A stretch of DNA of 64,000 nt from Calditrichia bacterium (GTDB lineage Bacteria > Calditrichota > Calditrichia > RBG-13-44-9 > J075): NCBI GenBank assembly GCA_020635015.1, contig JACKAP010000005.1, positions 1-64,000 on the forward strand. The letters run 5' to 3'. Both the position numbers and the translations under genes were made by a program. Shown one piece after another: positions 52,185-61,100 of this stretch (the first letter of the stretch is position 1; each line of letters begins with the position of its first letter). Under the pieces are notes generated by a model. The model was not told the DNA's origin, ran no database searches, and saw only the letters and a program-made list of their open reading frames with translations.

Positions 52185-52339
52185 GTCATTGCGAGCCGCG
52201 TTCTGTGCGGCGCGGCAATCTCCCGCGTGGGGCTGCCAACCTGGCTGCAAAAGTATCGGTATGACGCGCATCTGCAACCCAACGACCGCTGGAAGCCCCA
52301 TGTAGGAGATTGCTTCGTCGCTCCGCTCCTCGCAATGAC
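52185..52339. repeat. Palindromic (MITE-like) element, 155 bases
   Basis: The ends GTCATTGCGAG (52185-52195) and CTCGCAATGAC (52329-52339) are perfect inverted repeats. Inside, 'GGCAATCTCCCGCGTGGGGCT' pairs imperfectly with 'AGCCCCATGTAGGAGATTGC' further on. The sequence type (GTCATTGCGAG...GCAATCTC) is a widespread extragenic palindrome in bacterial genomes as far as I recall. No coding capacity. Confidence 0.8.
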
Positions 52340-52369
52340 AGCATAACCCAATCACTTCAAAGCACCAAC

Positions 52370-52457
52370 ATCGTGAACGAAGTGAGCAAACATCGTGAGC
52401 GAAGCGAACAAATATCGCGCGCAGCGCAAACATCGTGAGCGCAGCGAACAAACATCA
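52370..52457. repeat. Tandem repeat of about 21 bases
   Basis: Four imperfect copies of AACATCGTGAGCGAAGCGAAC-type sequence lie between the palindrome and the 3' end of the kinase gene. The period of 21 is three heptamers, in line with the other arrays of the region. Confidence 0.75.
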
Positions 52458-55400
52458 TTAGACTTTTTTCGGCAGGGTGATGACAAACTCGGTATACTCC
52501 CCCTCCTCCGATTCCACCCGGATCTCTCCCTGGTGCATCTTGGTCACGATGTCGTGGCTGATCGACAGCCCCAGCCCGGTATTGCCCTGGCCGGTCGGCT
52601 TGGTGGTGAAGAAGGGGTTGAATATCTTCTCGCGGATTTCCGGTGGAATGCCGCCCCCGTTATCGCGGATACGGATCTCCACCGTATCGCCGGCATCACG
52701 GGTCTGTACCCGCAGCAGCGGCTTCTCGGCGCTGCCGTCGGAAGGCGTCTTGACAAACTTTTCCCGCGCGGCATAAAAACCGTTGTTGAAAATATTCAGG
52801 AACACCCGGCTAAGGTCCTGGGCGATCACCGGCACCGGCGGCAGCGACGTATCGTAGGCCTTCTCCAGGGTCACATTAAACTGGGGATCGCGGGCGCGCA
52901 TGCCGTGGAATGCGAGATTGAGGTATTCGTCGAGCAGGGCATTGATATCCACCGCCTCCCGCTCGCTGCTCCCCCCGCGGGAATGCAGCAGCATCCCCTT
53001 GACGATATTGTCCGCCCGCCGGCCGTGCTCGTTGATCTTGCGGTTATTGCTGGTCAGATCATCCATGATCTCCTCGATATAGCCAAAGGTTTTAGCATCC
53101 AGCACCTGCTCTTTCCGCTGCTGCAGCTCCTCCAGCAACTCCTCCAGCAATCCGGTCGACAGCTCGGCAAAATTGGTCACAAAGTTAAGCGGGTTCTTGA
53201 TCTCATGCGCGATGCCGGCGGTCAACTGTCCCAGAGAGGCGAGTTTTTCCTGCACCACCAGTTTCTCCTGGGTGCGCACCAGTTCCTTATTCTTCTCATC
53301 AAGCAGCTTGTTTTTCTCTTCCACGATCTGCAGCATCTCGGTTTTTTCCCGGGCCTGCGCCTCCGCCATGGCGGCGCGCTTTTCCGATTCCTGAAGCTGG
53401 ATCTTCTTGCGCTGACGGTTCAGCTCTACCCGCCGGACCAGGAACAGCAACCCCAGCAGCATCAAACCGTAGGTTAGGTAAGCCCAGGTGGTGCGCCAGA
53501 TCGGGGGCGTAATGCGAATGCGCAACTGGGTGCCCGCCTCGTTCCATACGCCGTCATTGTTCGATCCTTTAACGCGCAGCACATATTCCCCGGGGTCCAG
53601 GTCGGTGAAGGTCGCCTCCCGGCGGTTACCCAGTTGGATCCAGTGTTCGTTAAACCCTTCCAGCTTATAGGCATACTGGTTTTTCACGGGATTGCGGTAG
53701 CTCAATGCGGCAAACTCAAAGGTGATGATATTGTCGTTATAGGAAAGCACCACCTCTTCCCGGGCGCTGATCCCTTTCTCGCTGACGGCCATCCCTTCGG
53801 AATCATCGCTGTTATAGCGGCGGAAAGCCGTGATCACCACCGGAGGAAGATAGTCGTTGTCCTTGACCTCGGAGGGATCGAAGACATTGAACCCATTGAT
53901 CCCCCCAAAATACATCTCGCCACTGCGGGTGCGGCAATAGGCGCCGCCGTTAAATTCGTTGCTCTGCAACCCGTCGCGGATATCATAATTCTTGAAGGTC
54001 TGCGCCGTGGGATTGAAACGGGAAAGCCCCTTGTTGGTGCTGATCCAGAGATTGCCGGCGTCATCTTCCAGAATGCCGTAGATAACATCGTTCGGCAGGC
54101 CGTTTTTTTCCAGGAAATGGAGAAAATGCCCCTGTTCGCGCACATATTTATTCAACCCCCAGTCGGTGCCGATCCACAGCTCGCCGGCATGATCTTCATG
54201 AATCACCGTAATCCAGTTATGGCTCAGGCTGAGCGGATTGCCCGGCTCCGGCTGAAAGCGCTGGAAGCTGCCGCTTTCCGGATCGAAGCGGTTGAGACCG
54301 TCCTCGGTGCCGATCCACAGCTCGCCCCGGTGGTCCTGGCGGATCGTCCACACCCCGTTGATGCTCAGGCTGTGCGGATCTTCCGGGTCGTGCAGGTAAT
54401 GGCGGAACGTCCCGCTGGCCGGATCAAAGTGCTTCAGCCCCCCGCCCCAGGTGCCGATCCAAAGGGTGTTCCCGTCGTTACGCCGGTCCGGGTAGATCGT
54501 GGTGACCCAATCGTGGCCGATGCTCTGCGGGTCATTCGGGTTGTTGACGAAACGCCGGAAGGTGCGGTTCGACCGGTTCATTAAATTCAGCCCGCCTCCC
54601 CGGGTGCCGACCCACAGGTTGCCGCGCTCATCTTCATAAATCGCCCAAACCGTATTGCTGCTGAGGCTCCGGGGATTAGCCGGATCGTGCTGATAATGGG
54701 TGAAGGTCTCCCGCGTCACATCGAAAGCGTTCAAGCCTCCGCTGAGGGTGCCGATCCAGACCGTTCCGGCGCGATCTTCGTAGATCGACCAGACCGAATT
54801 ATGGCTGAGGCTTTGCGAATCCTGGGGATCATGCTGATAATGCCGGAAGGGGGACACGGCCCGGTCGGCATAATTGACGCCCTTGCCGGTGCCGATCCAC
54901 AGGCCGCCGGCCCGGTCTTCCCGGATCGAAAAGACATCATCGACACTCAGGCTGGCCGGATCTTCGGCATTGTGGCGATACTGCCGGAAACCGCCACTCT
55001 CACGGTTATAGCGGTTCAAGCCCCCATTCAGGGTGCCGACCCAGAGCGTGCCCGTACGGTCGAGGAAAACCGAACGCACCTGGTTGCCGCTGAGGCTGTG
55101 CGGATCAGCAGGATTGAGCTGATAATGGGTGAAGGTTTCCGAATCGATGTTAAAGTGATACAAGCCCTGGTTGGTGCCCAGCCACAGGCTGCCATCCGGA
55201 TCTTCGCCGATGGTTTGGATATGATTGCCGCCGCTTTGGGGATTCTCCCCATCCGGCAGGTAGCAGCGGAAGCGGCCGGTCTCCCGATCCAGAAGATGCA
55301 GCCCCTCCCGGGTGCCGACCCAAAAATTGCCCCGGTGGTCTTCATGGATCGACCCCACCCACTCGCTGCTCAGGGCGGCGCCGTCCTGGGGATCGGGCAG

Positions 55401-55934
55401 GTAGCGTTCAAATTCACCCCGGGTGCTGTCAAAGCGATTCAGGCCGTTGCTGGTACCCACCCATAAGATTCCCCGGCGATCTTCATAGATCGCCAGCACA
55501 TTGTTCTTGCTCAGGCTGCCGGGATTGGCCGGGTCGTGCGTGAAATGCCGGAAACGTTCCGTCAGCGGGTCGTACAGATCCAGTCCCCCTTCCCAGGTAC
55601 CGATCCAAAGCCTCCCCCGGCGGTCCTCAAAAATCGCTTCCACCCAATTGTCGCTGATGCTGCCAACCTCATCCGGGTCATGCTTGAATACTTTGAATTG
55701 ATATCCATCGAAACGGTTGAGGCCATCCTTGGTGCCAAACCACATAAACCCCCGGCGATCCTGCACCATACAGTCAACCGCGCTTTGGGAAAGCCCGCGC
55801 TCGACAGAAATTCGTTCAAACTTTAGTGAATGATCCTTTGCTGAGGAGGGAGCCGCACTGCCGCTGTGGGCAGACAGCATCGTACTCAGGTACACTAGTC
55901 CTGCGAATAACCCGTTCAGTATCTTCCGTTCCAT
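52458..55934 (-). CDS. Propeller-type sensor histidine kinase
   Basis: 1158 residues from the ATG at 55934 (a TTG at 55949 is also open). After a signal peptide the periplasmic part holds about fourteen reg_prop blades ('DRRGFMWFGTKDGLNRFD', 'DRAGTVWIGTLSGGLNAFD'), then a Y_Y_Y domain ('LSYNDNIITFEFAALSYRNP'). A membrane helix (about 800-822) and a coiled coil lead to the kinase core: phospho-acceptor His910 in 'TAGIAHEIKNPLNF', N-box, 'IRDNGGGIPPEI' and 'GQGNTGLGLSIS'. It lacks the receiver and DNA-binding parts of hybrid one-protein versions, so it needs a separate response regulator, not found here. The stimulus may be a glycan or other periplasmic ligand. Confidence 0.93.
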   Translation of the reverse strand: MERKILNGLFAGLVYLSTMLSAHSGSAAPSSAKDHSLKFERISVERGLSQSAVDCMVQDRRGFMWFGTKDGLNRFDGYQFKVFKHDPDEVGSISDNWVEAIFEDRRGRLWIGTWEGGLDLYDPLTERFRHFTHDPANPGSLSKNNVLAIYEDRRGILWVGTSNGLNRFDSTRGEFERYLPDPQDGAALSSEWVGSIHEDHRGNFWVGTREGLHLLDRETGRFRCYLPDGENPQSGGNHIQTIGEDPDGSLWLGTNQGLYHFNIDSETFTHYQLNPADPHSLSGNQVRSVFLDRTGTLWVGTLNGGLNRYNRESGGFRQYRHNAEDPASLSVDDVFSIREDRAGGLWIGTGKGVNYADRAVSPFRHYQHDPQDSQSLSHNSVWSIYEDRAGTVWIGTLSGGLNAFDVTRETFTHYQHDPANPRSLSSNTVWAIYEDERGNLWVGTRGGGLNLMNRSNRTFRRFVNNPNDPQSIGHDWVTTIYPDRRNDGNTLWIGTWGGGLKHFDPASGTFRHYLHDPEDPHSLSINGVWTIRQDHRGELWIGTEDGLNRFDPESGSFQRFQPEPGNPLSLSHNWITVIHEDHAGELWIGTDWGLNKYVREQGHFLHFLEKNGLPNDVIYGILEDDAGNLWISTNKGLSRFNPTAQTFKNYDIRDGLQSNEFNGGAYCRTRSGEMYFGGINGFNVFDPSEVKDNDYLPPVVITAFRRYNSDDSEGMAVSEKGISAREEVVLSYNDNIITFEFAALSYRNPVKNQYAYKLEGFNEHWIQLGNRREATFTDLDPGEYVLRVKGSNNDGVWNEAGTQLRIRITPPIWRTTWAYLTYGLMLLGLLFLVRRVELNRQRKKIQLQESEKRAAMAEAQAREKTEMLQIVEEKNKLLDEKNKELVRTQEKLVVQEKLASLGQLTAGIAHEIKNPLNFVTNFAELSTGLLEELLEELQQRKEQVLDAKTFGYIEEIMDDLTSNNRKINEHGRRADNIVKGMLLHSRGGSSEREAVDINALLDEYLNLAFHGMRARDPQFNVTLEKAYDTSLPPVPVIAQDLSRVFLNIFNNGFYAAREKFVKTPSDGSAEKPLLRVQTRDAGDTVEIRIRDNGGGIPPEIREKIFNPFFTTKPTGQGNTGLGLSISHDIVTKMHQGEIRVESEEGEYTEFVITLPKKV

Positions 55935-56040
55935 AGCGTTCTTTATCAAATTTTTCGAATATAAACATTTTTACCACGACTTCCAAAGAAATGTCGGGTG
56001 GGCGAAAGGGCAAAGTTAATACCGGCCAAAACCGGCAAAG

Positions 56041-56069
56041 TTGATAAAACCGAAAAAAAATTTTGTAAT
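56041..56069 (+). promoter_or_regulatory. Candidate sigma-70 promoter
   Basis: TTGATA (56041-56046) and TGTAAT (56064-56069) are 17 bases apart, one mismatch from each consensus box or close to it. The start point would be near 56076, about 55 bases before the small VHL-like gene, in the gap between divergent genes. House-keeping promoters of Bacteroidota differ from this pattern, so weight it by the true phylum. Confidence 0.45.
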
Positions 56070-56131
56070 TATGCGCTATACCCGTAACTTAGCCCAAATT
56101 TATCATAAAATCGCGATGAGGAGGATTTTGT

Positions 56132-56398
56132 ATGGCAGATAAGGCATTCAGCTTCACCAATAACAGCGACAGCCGCAGCGCCAGCCTGTATAAACTGGAT
56201 GCGGACAAAAAGGCGCTATTCGTCACCGACATCGCGCCGGGGAAGAGCAGCCAGCAGAAAGCGCCGGAAAAGACCCAATGGGAAGCCCGCCCCAAGGGCA
56301 GCGACAGCAAGCTGAAGCTCTATAGCAAAGACAAGACCAATTATACCATTCTGTGGCCCCGCGACCTGCCGGAACGTAGCGGAAAAACGACTCCCTGA
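56132..56398 (+). CDS. Small VHL-beta-domain-like protein
   Basis: An 88-residue protein with a strong GAGGAGGA site. 'FSFTNNSDSRSASLYKLDAD' followed by 'LFVTDIAPGKSSQQKAPEKTQWEA' follows the pattern of VHL beta domains (FxNxS..V.lYWlD..G....y..l.pG.s..q.T..g..W). It has a Lys-rich surface and no signal peptide. In the family such domains bind peptides or act as small adaptors. It could be the first gene of the unit that continues with the hydrolase and CHAT-STAND genes, 300 bases on. The family call is by eye only. Confidence 0.6.
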   Translation: MADKAFSFTNNSDSRSASLYKLDADKKALFVTDIAPGKSSQQKAPEKTQWEARPKGSDSKLKLYSKDKTNYTILWPRDLPERSGKTTP

Positions 56399-56693
56399 CA
56401 ATCCTGATCGGGTGTGCATCACCATCGCCGGTGATGCACGCATTGCAACCAAAATACCACCACACCTTATCGAATTATGTATTTCACCGCCGAAGGTTTA
56501 CCAACTATTTCTCGGTTATGTTGTATGTTATGAGTGAAGTTACCCAGGAAGTTTTGAGTTTGGCTGCAGCTTTGTACTGCCGTTCTGTCTCCCCTTCGAT
56601 GGGGGTCAGGGCGGACATCGATATGGCATCATCGTGTAATCAATCTTCATCAAAGCAACCCGGCAACGGTCGCGAAAGGACCATTAACGCTTG
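56399..56693. other. Intergenic region with perfect hairpin
   Basis: About 295 bases. A perfect 10-bp stem (GTGCATCACC, 56414-56423, with 56430-56439; loop ATCGCC) follows the VHL-like gene but has no T-run, so it is at most a weak or factor-dependent terminator. The frame open at 56431-56694 shows no protein character. A promoter for the next operon was not identified. Confidence 0.5.
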
Positions 56694-58151
56694 ATGACAT
56701 CCCTGACACTCTTATATTTGATTCCGTTGATGCTCCTGGCTACCCTTGTGCTGATCCTGCTACTTCTCGGCGCCCGGGCCGCCTTTACCCTTCCCCCGCT
56801 GGCCCCTACCCATCATGGCGGCAAATGGCGGGAGCACTTCGATTATCAGCAATATGACAGTTTTGCGGAATACCTGGCGGATGAACAAGCCTTCATCGAT
56901 CAGGTCTATCACGCCCTGCAGTCGGTTGTAGCGCCGGAGGAGAAGTATGGGGTCAACAGCGCCAACAGTCCCTACCTGGAGAATTATAACTGGAATGCCT
57001 CCTTCGAGATCATGCCGGAAGGCCGCCCTCTGCGCGGCGGGGTGCTGCTGGTGCATGGGCTGACCGATTCCCCCTACCACCTGCGGGCGGTGGGACAGAT
57101 TTTTGCCGCACAGGGATATTATGTAATCTGCCTGCGCCTGCCCGGCCACGGCACCGCCCCGGGCGCACTGGTCGCCGTGCGGCACGCCGATTGGAGCCGG
57201 GCGGTCGCTTTTGCCGCCGAAATGGTATTGCAAAAGTTACGCGAGAATGGCGGCGGCCGGTTCGCGGTGGGCGGTTTTTCCACCGGCGGGGCGCTGACCC
57301 TGCAATATACCCTGCAGGCCATCCGCGATAACCGCACCGTGCCGGATCAACTCTTCCTCTTCTCGCCGGCGATCGCCGTCACCCCGGTGGCTTTCCTGGC
57401 CAACTGGCATAAGCTGGTGGCCTGGCTGCCTTTTTACGAGAAATTCCGCTGGACCGACATCACCCGGGAAGATGATCCGTTTAAGTACAAATCTTTTCCG
57501 AAAAATGCCGCCGACCAGATCCACCTGCTCACCAAGGCGAACCGGTCTCTTGCTCAGGAAGTTTCCGCCGACCCGGCATTGCGTATAAAAATGCCCCCGA
57601 TGCTGGCCTTCCAGTCGCCGGTAGACGCCACGGTGCGCGCATCCGCCCTGGTCGATCTCTTCAATCAGCTCGGCAATGCCCACAGCGAGCTGGTGTGGTT
57701 TGATATCAATTACGCTTACGCCGGGAGGGTGACCGAGAAAAAGATCAGCACCCTGACCCCGGACAGTCTCAATCATGCCTACGCCATTTACCGCCTGATC
57801 TTCGCCAGCAACCGTAATCAGACGGAGCAGCCGGGAGCCCCGGTAAAGTGCTATGCCTCGGAAAGACAGCCGCAGAACCCGGAACTCAACCTGCGGGAGA
57901 TGCCGGACCTGCAGCCGCTGTCCTGGCCGGCACGGGCTTTCGCCCTTTCTCATGTATGCATTCCCATTTCCCCAAACGACCCGGTCTATGGCGAATATGC
58001 CTCCCTGGGAGAAATACCGCTTAACGGCCTCTCCGGAGAGAAGGGCGTGCTGGACGATCTGGCCGACGATACAGCGGAATTTCAGAGAATTCGTTATAAT
58101 CCCTTTTTTGCCTGGATAAAACAGCGAATCGAATATGCCGTCAACCACTAG
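56694..58151 (+). CDS. Membrane-anchored alpha/beta hydrolase
   Basis: 485 residues. An N-terminal membrane anchor (about 3-27) precedes a serine hydrolase: 'GVLLVHGLTDSPYHLRAVGQ' (oxyanion and lid region), 'LRLPGHGTAPGAL' and the nucleophile elbow GFSTGG. 'PPMLAFQSPVDATVRASALV' carries the likely Asp, and 'YAGRVTEKK' and a late 'LSHVCIPISPNDPVYG' region the His candidates. It resembles monoacylglycerol lipase or carboxylesterase families with an insert in the C-terminal half. I chose ATG 56694; TTG 56691 precedes it. The gene overlaps the CHAT-STAND gene by 17 bases, so the two are co-translated. A lipase controlled by a STAND sensor would be a membrane-damaging effector (inference). Confidence 0.82.
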   Translation: MTSLTLLYLIPLMLLATLVLILLLLGARAAFTLPPLAPTHHGGKWREHFDYQQYDSFAEYLADEQAFIDQVYHALQSVVAPEEKYGVNSANSPYLENYNWNASFEIMPEGRPLRGGVLLVHGLTDSPYHLRAVGQIFAAQGYYVICLRLPGHGTAPGALVAVRHADWSRAVAFAAEMVLQKLRENGGGRFAVGGFSTGGALTLQYTLQAIRDNRTVPDQLFLFSPAIAVTPVAFLANWHKLVAWLPFYEKFRWTDITREDDPFKYKSFPKNAADQIHLLTKANRSLAQEVSADPALRIKMPPMLAFQSPVDATVRASALVDLFNQLGNAHSELVWFDINYAYAGRVTEKKISTLTPDSLNHAYAIYRLIFASNRNQTEQPGAPVKCYASERQPQNPELNLREMPDLQPLSWPARAFALSHVCIPISPNDPVYGEYASLGEIPLNGLSGEKGVLDDLADDTAEFQRIRYNPFFAWIKQRIEYAVNH

Positions 58152-61100
58152 CCAGCCTGCCAACAAGCCGGTCATTTTCCTGGCATTTGCCAATGACCGG
58201 GTCGACAACACCGCCTACCTGCGGAACTTGCCGATCGAGATGGACGGCATCCGCAAGGCGCTGCAGAAAGCCCGCCAGGCCGGACTCTGCGAGGTGGTGG
58301 AACGGGCCAACACCACGGTGGAAAATATTCTCGATGTGTTCCAGGAATACCGCGACCGCATCGCAATTTTCCACTACGGCGGCCATGCCGACAGTTACGA
58401 GCTCCTGCTGGAATCCCTGAGCGGGGAGCACGCCGTGGCCCACAGCGAAGGCCTGGTCTCCTTCCTGGCCCGCCAGAAGGGCTTGCAGATGGTCTTCATC
58501 AACGGCTGCTGCTCCCAGCAGCAGGCGCTGGACCTGGTAGAGGCCGGGGTGCCGGCGGTGGTAGGCACCTCTCAGAAGATCGACGACCAGGTGGCCACCG
58601 ACCTCTCGATCCGATTCTACAAAGGCCTGTCTGCCGGTGCGGGGATCGACCGGGCCTGGTCTGAGGCCATCGACCAGATCAAACTGCAAAAAGGAGACGC
58701 CGCCTCCACCCATCGCGGCGGCAACCGCCGGAAAGCGGAAGACCGGGCTTCCGACCAATTTCCCTGGCAGCTCTATTACCGGGAAGGCGCGGAAGTGGTC
58801 AAGCAGTGGAATCTCCCGGAAGCAGTGGAAAATCCCCTCTTCGGCCTCCCGGATATTCCCCCGCGATATCATTTGCCGGAATCGCCCTTCCTGTTCCTGC
58901 GCCGCTACGAGCAGGAGCATGCCCGAATTTTTTTCGGCCGTTCCTATTACATCCGCGATCTTTACAACCGGGTGAGCGATCCCAAATCACCTCCGCTGAT
59001 CCTGCTCTACGGCCAGTCCGGCGCCGGTAAATCCTCGCTCTTTGACGCCGGTCTGCAGCCCCGCCTGGAGCAGCGGTGCCAGGTATGCTACCTGCGGCGC
59101 GATCCGGAGGTGGGCCTGGCCGGCACCCTGGAGCTGGCCCTCCGCCGGATGGAAAAAGCTGTTGAAACCACCGCTGAGGCGCCTCCCCCGCCCGAGCCGG
59201 AGATCGGCTTGCTTAACGACAATGCCCTGATCCATCTGCAAGCGGCGATCCACCATGCCGAGGGCGGCCTGCGCGATGAAATCGAAACCCTGATCGAGCG
59301 GCTGAAAGCCCGCCAGGCCGGCGAAGCCCCTCCCCCGCTCCCGACCGCTATGGAAGATCTCCATCCCCTGCTGACCTGCTGGCGCAGCATCGAAGCGAAA
59401 ACCGGCCGGCCGCTGGTAATCATTCTCGATCAGGCAGAGGAGTGCTTCACCCGCCCCCAGCCCGACCAGCCCGATGAGCTGACGGCATTCTTAAGACTGT
59501 TAGGTGCGATGTTCGGTCAGCGCCTACGTTTGCCCCTGGGCAAGCTGATCCTGGGCTACCGCAAGGAATACCATCCGGAGATCGAAGCCGGCTGCAAGGA
59601 ACTGCTGCTGCCGCGCAGCACGGTGTTCCTGGAACAGCTCGCCCGCAAGGACATCCTCGACATCTTCCGCGGCCTGACCCGCACCCCGGAATTGCAGCAG
59701 CGCTACAATCTCTCGGTGGAAGATGAGCTGCCGGTGATGGTCGCCGACGACCTGCTGGAAGATAAAGACTCGCCGGTGGCGCCGGTACTGCAGATCCTGC
59801 TGACCAAACTCTGGAACGGTGCGACGGCCGAGGATCCGCGGGCGCCGCGTTTTACGGTGGCGCAATACCAGCAGATCAAGAAAGAAGGCGTGGCGATGGG
59901 AGAATTTTTTGAGCAGCAGATGGCCCAACTGCGCGCCTGGCGGGCCGATGTGGTCGATTCCGGGCTGGCCCTCGACATGCTCTACCTTCACACCACCAGC
60001 ATGGGTACTGCCGGCGCCCGCAGCCTCGAGGAGTTGCGCGCGCTTTATCAGCATCGCCAGGACATCATCGACAGCCTGATCGCCAAGTGCAAAGAACTCT
60101 ACCTCCTCACCGACGCCCAGCACGGCAAAGGCCAGACCGCTTTGACCCACGATACCCTGGCACCGGTAGTGGCCATCGAGTATAACAACTCCGACCGCCC
60201 CGGCCAGCGTGCCTCGCGCATTCTCAGCAATAAGATCAACGATTTCCGCGAGGCGGCGGAAGCGCTCTATCTCGATGAGATGGACCTCACCGTGGTGGAA
60301 TCCGGGCAGCCGGGGATGCGCAAGCTGCAGATCGACGAGGAGAAGCTCCTGGCAGTGAGCCGGCGCCAGCGCGAACGCCGCCGCCGCATCCGCCGCCGGC
60401 TCTGGACCGGAGGCATATTGATGGTGCTGGCGATCATCGCCTCGGCGGTGCTGGCTTATTTCAACATGAAGGAAGCCGAACGCCAGGCCAACCGCGCCAC
60501 CAGCAACCTGCTGGCCATCAAGGCCGGCGACCAGCGCGGGCGCGACCTTACCGCGGCGGTGCGGGTGGCCCAGGCCGGTTATCACCTCACCCCCACCCCG
60601 TCGGTCGAAACCGTTTTGCTCGGGGCATTTTATCAGGCGGACGCAGAACAGGTGCGTTTTTATCACCAACGGCTGGACCATAAAAAAAGCGCAGTCTTTG
60701 CGGCGGTGTTTGCCCCGGACCAGTCGCTCATCCTGACCGTCGCCCGGGATTCCACCGCCCGGCTGTGGAATCTGCAGGGCGAGATGCTCGCCGCCTTGCG
60801 CCACCCCAAAGCACTCCGGCTGGGGGGCTTCTCCCCGGACGGGCGATTTTTCTTCACCGCCACCGAAAGCGAACACCGTATCTATCTCCGGGAAACCGCC
60901 AATCCGGAAGAAATCCGGGCGGTCTTTCCCCATATCGGGCGGATCTATCAGGCGCAGTTTTCCCCGGACGGGCAGTATCTCCTCAGCGCCTCAGCCGACC
61001 GCCGGGCGCGGATCTGGAGAATCGATCAAACCGACTCCAGCGCCTACCGCAGCTTTCCCCATCCCCGGGAAGTGCGCGCGGCAAGCTTCTCCCCGGACGG

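Noticed and set aside
53634..55466. Long plus-strand frames (316 and 259 codons) opposite the propeller kinase
   Set aside because: Repetitive mirror images of the propeller blades; no start signals.
56431..56694. 87-codon frame ending at the hydrolase start
   Set aside because: No ribosome-binding site; composition is that of an intergenic region, although the end overlaps the next start.
59524..60933. 469-codon minus-strand frame opposite the CHAT-STAND gene
   Set aside because: Shadow frame; the plus strand holds P-loop, Walker B and WD40 motifs.
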